Assembly (NCBI GenBank): GCA_024276395.1
Contig: JAJRXH010000520.1
Span: 1-11,336 of the forward strand
Origin: an archaeon
GTDB lineage: Archaea > Asgardarchaeota > Heimdallarchaeia > Hodarchaeales > S146-22
Direction of reading: 5' to 3'
Length of the DNA: 11,336 nt
How positions within the stretch are numbered: position 1 is the stretch's first letter; each line of letters opens with the position of its first letter. A model generated the notes under the pieces. That model was not told the DNA's origin. It saw only the letters and a program-made list of their open reading frames with translations, and searched no databases. A program made the translations under genes and the position numbers. This document shows, piece by piece, positions 1 through 6,114 of the stretch.

Positions 1-875
1 ATTTTTTTGCCATTCAATCTGGCGGCGGAATTTTCTCTCCAATGTTATCCATCATTGTCGCTTTTTTTCTCAATGATGTATGGACGATGGAATTTCTGAG
101 ATCAATGATCTTGCTCATTGCATTATTGACAAGCTTTGCCTTTGGTGTGACTTTGAAAGTGAAAGATGAGTTATCGATAGAAAGTCCTTTCAAGGAAACT
201 CAGCAGCTAAAGAATAACGTGAGCTCTGCTGAGATCAAGAAAAGCCATGCAGAAAAAGAAGCTTCGCAACACAAAGTCTTCAAGTCTAACGTGAAATACT
301 TGGCAGTCATCATTGTTTCATCATTTTTAATTGGATTTGGTGCTGGAATCACCGTTCGTTTTTTCCAAATCTTTTTTGTTGAGTACTACCACGTGAAACC
401 TATCGCTTGGAGCATCATCTTCATTCTCACGAGCCTATCAACAGCAAGTTCGGGTATCATCCTCCAAAAAATCTCTAAAAAATTAGGAAGAGTGCTTTCC
501 ATCGTGCTTAGTCAAGGTATTGCGATCGTCTGCTTGTTGCTGATGGCAACCTTTCCACCATTTCTTTTCTTGGTCGTCTTTTTTCTCCTTCGGAACAGCT
601 TGATGAATGCGCCGGCTCCCATCAGCCAGAGTATTGTCATGGACTTGGTACCTCCTCGGTATCGCGGCAAGTGGATTGCCATCGAGTCGATTGCCTGGGG
701 ATTGTTCAACTCCACGGCTGCCATCATTGGCGGATACATCATTGATACTCACGGCTTTCAAGCAGTGTTCTTGTTCACTGCATCCATTTACACGATAGCA
801 GCGATCATTCTCGTTCCCCTCATTCCCAAAATTCCAGAAGAGAAAAATAATGACTCACAAGGCTCATCATTTTGA
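1..875 (+). CDS. MFS transporter, C-terminal part (5' end outside window)
   Basis: Inner-membrane secondary transporter of the major facilitator superfamily; the substrate cannot be told. The frame is open from base 3 with no stop before the first ATG at 42, so the true start lies upstream and the ATG at 42 is an internal Met. About eight hydrophobic helices are visible. Two come first, then a roughly 45-residue charged loop (Lys/Glu/Ser-rich, bases about 160-290) that fits the central cytoplasmic loop between the two six-helix halves, then six more helices. A degenerate motif-A-like stretch (LQKISKKLGR) sits between helices 8 and 9, and a typical late MFS segment (DLVPPRYRGK, then AWG and GGYIIDTHG) precedes the last helices. 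The tail is hydrophilic and ends in GSSF. It converges on the small GTPase gene. Family assignment is firm; function is open. Confidence 0.85.
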   Translation, partial: FFAIQSGGGIFSPMLSIIVAFFLNDVWTMEFLRSMILLIALLTSFAFGVTLKVKDELSIESPFKETQQLKNNVSSAEIKKSHAEKEASQHKVFKSNVKYLAVIIVSSFLIGFGAGITVRFFQIFFVEYYHVKPIAWSIIFILTSLSTASSGIILQKISKKLGRVLSIVLSQGIAIVCLLLMATFPPFLFLVVFFLLRNSLMNAPAPISQSIVMDLVPPRYRGKWIAIESIAWGLFNSTAAIIGGYIIDTHGFQAVFLFTASIYTIAAIILVPLIPKIPEEKNNDSQGSSF

Positions 876-908
876 AATTAGGTATCAGTTCCATCATCTC
901 ATTCTTCC

Positions 909-934
909 ATTTTTCTGAATTTTTCATTCTTTAG
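909..934 (+). terminator. T-rich tract after MFS gene
   Basis: Several runs of four to five T lie 34-59 bases after the TGA of the MFS gene and before the convergent GTPase gene. Archaeal transcription commonly ends at such T-rich stretches on the non-template strand without a hairpin. Assigned by position and composition only. Confidence 0.4.
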
Positions 935-963
935 TCCCTTACAGATAGCTGCTCGTGAATCAT

Positions 964-1530
964 TCATTCACCTCCAAACTTTCGAATGATGGAAAGAGCT
1001 AGTTCTTCGAAAGCTCTTGAAACTTGATGTCCAGTCAAGGCAGATGTCTCGATGTAAGGAACATAAAATCCAATAGTTTGGGATAACATGGTCGCATAAG
1101 TCCGTGCTTGCTCGATTGATACCAGCCCTAGGCCTTGTTCCCTAAGATCTGCCTTATTGCCAATCAAGATCATCGGTAGTGGTCCTTCCAATTGCCATAA
1201 TTGTTGAAGCCAGTTAGGAATGCTCTGGAAAGTTTCAGCCCTTGAAATGTCAAAGACCATTAGAATGCCCTTTGCACCCTTGTAGAAGCTTGCTCTTAGG
1301 GTCGAATAGGTTTCTTGTCCAGCTATGTCCCAAATTTGAAACTTGATGTAATACTTATCTTGAATGAGGTAATACTTGATCGCAAAATCAACACCAACGG
1401 TTGTCTTGTATTCACCAGTGACAGTTCTTCCCAAGAATCTCTTTTTTAGTGTTGTTTTTCCGACCGCTGGATCACCTAAAAGGCACACCTTGAAAGTATA
1501 TTCTTTATACCGTTTCAATCTTGTTGCCAC
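964..1530 (-). CDS. Rab-like small GTPase (Ras superfamily)
   Basis: A 188-residue GTP-binding switch protein of the Ras superfamily, closest in motif style to Rab. All five G motifs are present: P-loop GDPAVGKT (19-26), switch-I Thr44 in TTVGVDF, WDIAGQE (67-73) with the catalytic Gln72, NKAD (125-128) and ETSA (161-164). It should therefore bind and hydrolyse GTP. The WDIAGQE spelling (Ile for the usual Thr) is a small variation. The C terminus ends KFGGE with no cysteine, so there is no prenylation site and the protein is probably soluble or recruited by partners. The start is GTG: an in-frame TAA lies two codons upstream and no early ATG exists. No Shine-Dalgarno is seen. It is transcribed divergently from a receptor-shaped protein with a cytoplasmic longin-like domain. 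Such GTPases are abundant in Asgard archaea; the cellular role is unknown. Confidence 0.95.
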   Translation of the reverse strand: MATRLKRYKEYTFKVCLLGDPAVGKTTLKKRFLGRTVTGEYKTTVGVDFAIKYYLIQDKYYIKFQIWDIAGQETYSTLRASFYKGAKGILMVFDISRAETFQSIPNWLQQLWQLEGPLPMILIGNKADLREQGLGLVSIEQARTYATMLSQTIGFYVPYIETSALTGHQVSRAFEELALSIIRKFGGE

Positions 1531-1577
1531 CGATTATGGAGTTAACTTTCAAGTCAAAGATTCTTTCGTCCATTTCA

Positions 1578-1590
1578 AATATTTTTCCCA
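1578..1590 (-). promoter_or_regulatory. TATA-like box for the small GTPase gene
   Basis: Read on the minus strand this is GGGAAAAATATTT, an A/T core preceded by a G-rich stretch, about 50 bases before the GTG start. Initiation about 25 bases downstream would give a leader of roughly 25-30 bases. It is back to back with the TATA-like box of the divergent gene. Assigned by composition and spacing only. Confidence 0.4.
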
Positions 1591-1592
1591 TC

Positions 1593-1601
1593 CCGTAACG
1601 G
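1593..1601. promoter_or_regulatory. Palindrome CCGTAACGG between divergent promoters, possible operator
   Basis: A perfect inverted repeat (CCGT, central A, ACGG) sits almost midway between the two TATA-like boxes (centres near 1583 and 1618). One regulator bound here could affect both the GTPase and the receptor gene. Short palindromes arise often by chance, and no second copy was noticed in the other intergenic regions, so the call rests on position. Confidence 0.25.
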
Positions 1602-1610
1602 TTTCACGAG

Positions 1611-1624
1611 ATAAAAATATAAAC
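1611..1624 (+). promoter_or_regulatory. TATA-like box for the receptor-like gene
   Basis: The stretch ATAAAAATATAAAC is the most A/T-rich block before the ATG at 1651. Its centre is about 33 bases upstream of the start, so transcription would begin only a few bases before the ATG. That fits the lack of a clear Shine-Dalgarno and suggests a very short leader or leaderless translation. Confidence 0.45.
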
Positions 1625-1650
1625 AGCATGTTCTTACGTGCATCACAGGA

Positions 1651-3354
1651 ATGAAGATATTCAGATTAAAAAGGATTTATTTCATCACTTTAATTGTCCT
1701 TTTAGGGGTTCCGTTTCAGCTTCAAGCTTTTTCAGATTTAGGGGTTGCTGGAGGTGCTTCAATTAGTTTCTCAGTGGATCCTCTTCTCATCAATTGGGGC
1801 TTGGTATCACTAGGTGAAACAATTCACGATACCCTTACCGTGAACAACACGGGTGATCAAGTCATCTCATTCCAAATTGAGGTCACCAGCGGTGGTAATG
1901 CCAGGTTAGAATGGATTAAAGTGATACCTCAAGCTTTCACTCTTACACCAAATTCATATCAACAAGTCGCGATCGAGGTGACTGTACCAGAGGGAGCATC
2001 TCCAGGTGGCCATTTCTTTCTCATCACGACAAAACCAGTAGACAAGAATCAAGATAGCATTAGCTTGGGAGCTGCCCTTACAACGACAGTTAGTTTCACT
2101 GTTAAAGGAACAAAAATAGAGGCCTTAGTTCCAGACGATCTTCCAAGAGCAAATCAAGAGGCAACACTGATCTTTCACAACTATCAAGATCATACCATTA
2201 TGGCAAAAGCACGATTCCTAATTTATGACGGGGCCACAATTCTTCTCAGCAAGAACGAGACAACCCGAGAGATCGGAAGTTTTTCATCAGAAAATCAATC
2301 GTATCAAGCTTTTTGGGAATTTTCTTTTGACACATTGACAATGAACGGAACTTACTTAGCAGTTTTTGAGGTTAAATATCACCCCATCAATGATAGCAGC
2401 AAGGAAGTCTTCATTTCAACTCAAGAAACATTCATTGTTGGATATCTTGATGGGACAGTAGACGTCTCGATAATTGAAAGTCGAGAAGCTTTTAGTCCTA
2501 CAGTCATCAAGATAACCGCCCATAATAAAGGAACCTTACCATTTAACATCCTCTTGAATGCGAGTCTCAAGAATTTGGATACTGGAGAAAGTTTTGGAAA
2601 TTATCATAACCAAGAAATACAAGTACCGGCAAATAATGATACAGAAGTTCTCATCACGATCATTCCACCAGAAATTGGTAATTACTCTTTGTTGCTTGAA
2701 TATCAGTACCTGGGAAGAAAGGAAAGTAGGACAGTGTATCTATCAGTTTTTGTCCCAGCAAGTTTTCCATCGGTAGAAAAAACGTCATCTCTCTCCCAAG
2801 TGCCTGCTGCACAATTCATTCCGTTCAATGATAATAATAGCCTGATGTTCCTCATCATTTCCAGTTTGGGAGGCACGTTTTTCGGTTTTGCAGTGTCACG
2901 AATGCTTCCTAGAAGAAAATATACCAAGAAAACAAGACTGGACAGTGGTAGTGAACGGCCAACAGCTAAATTATTGGCTTTTCTGGTGCAGAGAGCCGAT
3001 GGTACCGATTTATACTCGCGACGATATTCTACAGCAATTGATTTTGATCCTTCATTGCTGTCAGGGCTATTAGGAAGCATGGAGGGCTTATCTGCAGAAA
3101 TCTTTCATGGTTCAAAGTTGAAAAAAGTCGAGCTAGAGCAATTCCAAGTGCTGCTAAGACACGGCCGGTTTGTTAACATCATTTTTCTTTGCACGGAAGG
3201 CGATGTACAAGCTCTTCAAACCCTTCAACAACAATTATTAGGGCTCATCGAAGGAGAAGGAAGGATAATCTTGGAGCAAATGCTTGTTGATAGTCAAGAA
3301 TTGGAGCACGTATGGACTAGATGCGAAGAATTAATCCGACATCATGCCTTGTAA
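1651..3354 (+). CDS. Single-pass receptor-like protein: Ig-like ectodomain, one helix, cytoplasmic longin/roadblock-like domain
   Basis: A 567-residue membrane protein of unknown function with receptor-like layout. Residues 1-26 form a signal peptide (basic start, hydrophobic core, LQA at the likely cut). Residues about 36-365 are beta-strand-rich repeats of Ig-like character; the first resembles families with a conserved-strand opening (SFSVDP, then NWG, DTLTVNN). Residues 396-416 form one hydrophobic helix followed by RRKYTKK, placing the rest in the cytoplasm. Residues about 438-535 read as a longin/roadblock-type alpha/beta domain: strands KLLAFLVQ and TDLYSRRYS, helix from DPSLLSGLLGSM, strands KKVELEQFQVLL and NIIFLC, helix from ALQTLQQQLLG. 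A charged helical tail follows. Eight N-X-S/T sequons (65, 202, 215, 232, 247, 303, 344, 395) all lie before the helix and none after it, which supports the topology. The fold assignment is by pattern, not by search. The divergent GTPase is the obvious candidate partner. Confidence 0.85.
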   Translation: MKIFRLKRIYFITLIVLLGVPFQLQAFSDLGVAGGASISFSVDPLLINWGLVSLGETIHDTLTVNNTGDQVISFQIEVTSGGNARLEWIKVIPQAFTLTPNSYQQVAIEVTVPEGASPGGHFFLITTKPVDKNQDSISLGAALTTTVSFTVKGTKIEALVPDDLPRANQEATLIFHNYQDHTIMAKARFLIYDGATILLSKNETTREIGSFSSENQSYQAFWEFSFDTLTMNGTYLAVFEVKYHPINDSSKEVFISTQETFIVGYLDGTVDVSIIESREAFSPTVIKITAHNKGTLPFNILLNASLKNLDTGESFGNYHNQEIQVPANNDTEVLITIIPPEIGNYSLLLEYQYLGRKESRTVYLSVFVPASFPSVEKTSSLSQVPAAQFIPFNDNNSLMFLIISSLGGTFFGFAVSRMLPRRKYTKKTRLDSGSERPTAKLLAFLVQRADGTDLYSRRYSTAIDFDPSLLSGLLGSMEGLSAEIFHGSKLKKVELEQFQVLLRHGRFVNIIFLCTEGDVQALQTLQQQLLGLIEGEGRIILEQMLVDSQELEHVWTRCEELIRHHAL

Positions 3355-3377
3355 TCATGAGGGATGCCTAAATTGTC

Positions 3378-3390
3378 GGACAGTTTGTCC
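3378..3390. repeat. Small inverted repeat GGACA-GTT-TGTCC
   Basis: A perfect 5-bp stem with a 3-base loop starts 24 bases after the stop of the receptor-like gene. No T-run follows, so it is not a classic intrinsic terminator. It could be a weak RNA hairpin, a regulator site or chance. Confidence 0.2.
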
Positions 3391-3499
3391 AGAAATCTTC
3401 TTACATATTCTCACCAGAAGGACAAGTTGAAGGTGATGTCACGCACATCTTCAGACTCAGATGCGTAAAGCCAATAGCGTGATTTCTTCCATTCATGAA

Positions 3500-3507
3500 G
3501 AGGTGAT
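3500..3507 (+). promoter_or_regulatory. Strong Shine-Dalgarno site GAGGTGAT
   Basis: Eight bases fully complementary to the usual archaeal 16S rRNA 3' end lie 9 bases before the ATG at 3517. This fixes the start of the secreted-protein gene and is by far the best ribosome-binding site in the window, suggesting high translation. Confidence 0.75.
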
Positions 3508-3516
3508 GATAGAACG

Positions 3517-4452
3517 ATGATAGATAAAAAATTCAATTTATTTCAACCGAAAACCTTAGCCCTTCTGGGATTAACTCTAATTGGATTAGCTTTTGTCTTA
3601 TTGCCAAGTTCCCGGCCTGTAGGAGCTAACATCACCGTTACGGCAACCACTAGTGGTAATGTCACGTTCAGTGTAACCGATTCTAGCATTAGTTTTGGTA
3701 CCCTTAACCTGGCTACGTGGACGGACACGGCAACCATCGGCGGAGAAGTCAGAAAGGTTTGGGATTCTGAGAATGATGCAGCAACAGCGCCAGATAGTGC
3801 CGCTTTCAATGAAGATACTACAAACGTTAATGCTTCGTATTACTTGACAGTCACAGGACAAACCGTTGCTGGGAAAGATTCAACTAATTGGATGTACTTC
3901 AAAAATGCCACGAATACCTTTGATCCCGATGGTTCTGGAACTACTTTTGGTGCCCATGGATCTTACTGGTTACCAACCATCAGTGGAACGTTAGGTACCA
4001 CGACCACGGGATACACGGCACCTGCTGGAGAGACCATCTCACTTACGGTCAGCATTTCTGTGACTTTTTTGGCATCGAGTGATGGGAATAATTGGCAAGA
4101 ATCAACCATAACTCTCTACGTGATTAAAACAGCATCTAACAAGATTTATATTGATGACGATCAGAATTTTACGGATACCACGGAAGGAGGTGTCATCTCG
4201 GAGGTAGGACCAATAACAACTCAATATGGACAAGCTACCTTGTTTGGAAATCCATGGATTCTCATGGATGACCCAACAGCCTTGGTTAGTGGAAACACCA
4301 TCACTTTCAGGTTTGGATGGCAAAAAAATTATGATGGAGTTACTGGAAATCAGACCATGGAGTTTTACGTGCTTCTTGCCATTCCGGCTAATGCCCCTTC
4401 GACCTCTTGGAGTTGGACAATTACCATCAATGGAGTCCAATACACCGGATAA
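3517..4452 (+). CDS. Secreted Thr/Ser-rich beta-sandwich-like surface protein
   Basis: A 311-residue exported protein that I do not recognise as a named family. Residues 1-37 form a signal peptide with a long hydrophobic core (13-29) and likely cleavage after PVGA. The mature part is rich in Thr, Ser, Gly and Asn with alternating hydrophobic residues, as in extracellular beta-sheet proteins. It has no cysteine, no C-terminal helix and no sorting signal that I can see, so it is either released or held by an uncleaved N-terminal anchor. Six N-X-S/T sequons (38, 48, 105, 130, 217, 278) all lie in the mature part. A DPDGSG loop (136-141) and YIDDDQNF (211-218) could bind calcium; this is speculative. 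Residues 49-74 (TFSV, SFG, DTATI) resemble residues 38-64 of the upstream receptor's ectodomain. It starts 162 bases after that gene on the same strand and carries a very strong Shine-Dalgarno. Confidence 0.8.
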   Translation: MIDKKFNLFQPKTLALLGLTLIGLAFVLLPSSRPVGANITVTATTSGNVTFSVTDSSISFGTLNLATWTDTATIGGEVRKVWDSENDAATAPDSAAFNEDTTNVNASYYLTVTGQTVAGKDSTNWMYFKNATNTFDPDGSGTTFGAHGSYWLPTISGTLGTTTTGYTAPAGETISLTVSISVTFLASSDGNNWQESTITLYVIKTASNKIYIDDDQNFTDTTEGGVISEVGPITTQYGQATLFGNPWILMDDPTALVSGNTITFRFGWQKNYDGVTGNQTMEFYVLLAIPANAPSTSWSWTITINGVQYTG

Positions 4453-4518
4453 TATCTTTGTCGCATTGCCATAACCGTGGTTCATTCTCTCTTATTGGTG
4501 CCTTGCATCATTGAACGC

Positions 4519-4550
4519 TTGTCTTTTTGTTCTTTTTCTATTTTTATTTA
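4519..4550 (+). terminator. T-rich tract after secreted-protein gene
   Basis: Three runs of five T and further short T-runs occur within 32 bases, about 70 bases after the stop. This fits archaeal T-tract termination. The rest of the 277-base gap (4453-4729) is pyrimidine-rich on the plus strand; I see no gene or RNA in it. Confidence 0.45.
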
Positions 4551-4729
4551 CGATTTCTCTCATTCTTTCATTCTTTCAATTAGAAAAGTGGAATGTGGCC
4601 CTTTCTTGTGCATCAAGAGATTTTTGACTTTTGAATGCTATATTTTTTCTTTCGCTCTGATGATCACGAAATGATGACACTCATATCTTTTTTGCGCTCA
4701 TTAATGATACATGCTGGCGTCGATTCCGT

Positions 4730-5890
4730 TCAGGCTATTGGTACGGATTGAACCAGTGCGGATTTGGCCCTAAATTCCATGCGGAAGAAGAGAATCATCC
4801 CCATAATCGTGGTGACGGTAGCAAAATACATGATCACGTGATAATTCTCGGGAGCTACTAGACTAAACACTGTAGCAATCACGGGTCCAAGTACCTGAGA
4901 TAACGAGATGATCCCATTGAGCATTCCGGAAGCAGTCCCCAGTTCTGGGTTGTTTTCCGTGACATATCGAACGGAACCAGCATACAAGAAAGCCCATGAT
5001 GTTCCTAAAAGCACTTGTGTCAGTAAAAAAAGGTAAAAATCCGTAACTAAGGTGAAAGAGGTAAATGCGATGGCAGATATGGCAAGTCCAATCAAGACAA
5101 GTGTCTTAGAGCGGCCTTTATCCATGAGGAAATACATGAGCAGAAATTGAGTTCCAGTATTCATTGCCTGAATGATGCTAATCTGAAAGTCGCTCACATG
5201 GACTTGTACTTTCAAGAAAATTGGCCATAAAGTCCAAATTGCCATTGCAGCGGCATGTCGAAGGAGGAAACTTGATAATAAAGCCCAGTTCCTCTTGACG
5301 ACCTCGATTGGGAACATTGGAATCTTTATTGGTTTCCAATCTGGGGGTTCTTTCGCGCAAATGCTTAGAATGAATCCAATGAAATACAATAATGATGCAA
5401 GGTAGAATACAAATTGACGAGAAAACAATTCAGCAAGAATTCCTGATGCTAATACCCCGCATAGCCATCCTAATGATCCAAAACTAGTAAATCTGGCCAT
5501 TTTAAAACCTAATTCTCGTGCTAGTGCAATTAACGTGGGAATGTAAAAGGCCACTCCCAGACCAGCTAGCGCTCTGAGGATGACAAGGCTCCAAAAATCC
5601 CAAATGAAGGCATGCATCCCAATGATAATTCCACTAAACACGAGACCAAATTGCAAGAAATATCGCCGACCATGTTGATCTGATAAACGTCCAATGAGAA
5701 AGGACCCTAGAAAAGCCATTAGTCCATACCCAGTAGTTCCTAGGCTTATTTCAGCATCTGTCAATCCAATTTGATCTTTTAGAAAAACTGGAAGAAATGT
5801 CATCACACCCAGAAATGCAGCATACACGAAAAAGAGAATGACATGTAACAGAGAAAAAGTATCTTTAGGACGTGATTGTAGTTCCATCAT
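4730..5890 (-). CDS. MFS transporter, complete
   Basis: A membrane transporter of about 386 residues with roughly twelve hydrophobic helices, normal for the major facilitator superfamily. Motif A is clear between helices 2 and 3 (GRLSDQHGRR, about 67-76). Helix 4 carries a RALAGLGVAFYIP segment, and FTSFGSLGWLCG in helix 5 resembles the sugar/nucleoside-symporter-like branch, but the substrate and direction cannot be read. A charged stretch near residues 183-200 (KEPPDWKP and following) is the central loop. The tandem ATGs at 5890 and 5887 are the best starts, because GGGAG lies just upstream (5 bases before the second ATG). A TTG at 5899 is also possible, and an in-frame TAA just beyond it blocks anything longer. 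It is divergent from the seven-helix gene, with a 224-base intergenic region. No regulator gene is adjacent. Confidence 0.9.
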   Translation of the reverse strand: MMELQSRPKDTFSLLHVILFFVYAAFLGVMTFLPVFLKDQIGLTDAEISLGTTGYGLMAFLGSFLIGRLSDQHGRRYFLQFGLVFSGIIIGMHAFIWDFWSLVILRALAGLGVAFYIPTLIALARELGFKMARFTSFGSLGWLCGVLASGILAELFSRQFVFYLASLLYFIGFILSICAKEPPDWKPIKIPMFPIEVVKRNWALLSSFLLRHAAAMAIWTLWPIFLKVQVHVSDFQISIIQAMNTGTQFLLMYFLMDKGRSKTLVLIGLAISAIAFTSFTLVTDFYLFLLTQVLLGTSWAFLYAGSVRYVTENNPELGTASGMLNGIISLSQVLGPVIATVFSLVAPENYHVIMYFATVTTIMGMILFFRMEFRAKSALVQSVPIA

Positions 5891-6021
5891 TGCTCCCAAT
5901 GAACCTTACCAAGCTAGCTACAAAAAGCTTGACCGTTTAGGCAAGATTCTGGAAAAGCGATCCTGTGGTATGAGGGGAGTGATGATCGTTTCACCTACGA
6001 GAAATGCCTCTCTAGAGCTAT

Positions 6022-6040
6022 TTTTTAATAAACTATTTAT
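6022..6040 (+). promoter_or_regulatory. TATA-like box for the seven-helix protein gene
   Basis: The most A/T-rich block of the divergent intergenic region, ending CTATTTAT, lies about 75-90 bases before the ATG at 6115. It would give a leader of about 50 bases, within which I see no clear Shine-Dalgarno. Tentative. Confidence 0.3.
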
Positions 6041-6114
6041 TGGTTTAGTTAGAGGGATAATCAAGAAAAGGTTTGCTTCGTGATGGCATGGCCATTAGGA
6101 CAGCGTGAAAACAA

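Noticed and set aside
2703..3080. A 125-codon minus-strand open frame opposite the receptor-like gene
   Set aside because: It is a shadow of the coding strand, crosses the membrane helix and longin-like region, and has no start signals.
4102..4485. A 127-codon minus-strand open frame opposite the secreted-protein gene
   Set aside because: It lies almost wholly over a well-supported gene with a signal peptide and a strong ribosome site, and its translation has no domain-like pattern.
4477..4674. A 65-codon plus-strand open frame in the gap after the secreted-protein gene
   Set aside because: It is rich in Phe, Ser, Ile and Cys as expected from translating T-rich DNA, has no ribosome site, and covers the likely termination tract.
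5912..5919. The palindrome AGCTAGCT upstream of the second MFS gene
   Set aside because: Eight bases with alternating simple content, not centred on any promoter element I could place; chance is sufficient.
5838..6083. An 81-codon plus-strand open frame across the MFS/seven-helix intergenic region
   Set aside because: It begins inside the opposite-strand MFS gene and runs through the likely promoter of the seven-helix gene, with no recognisable domain.
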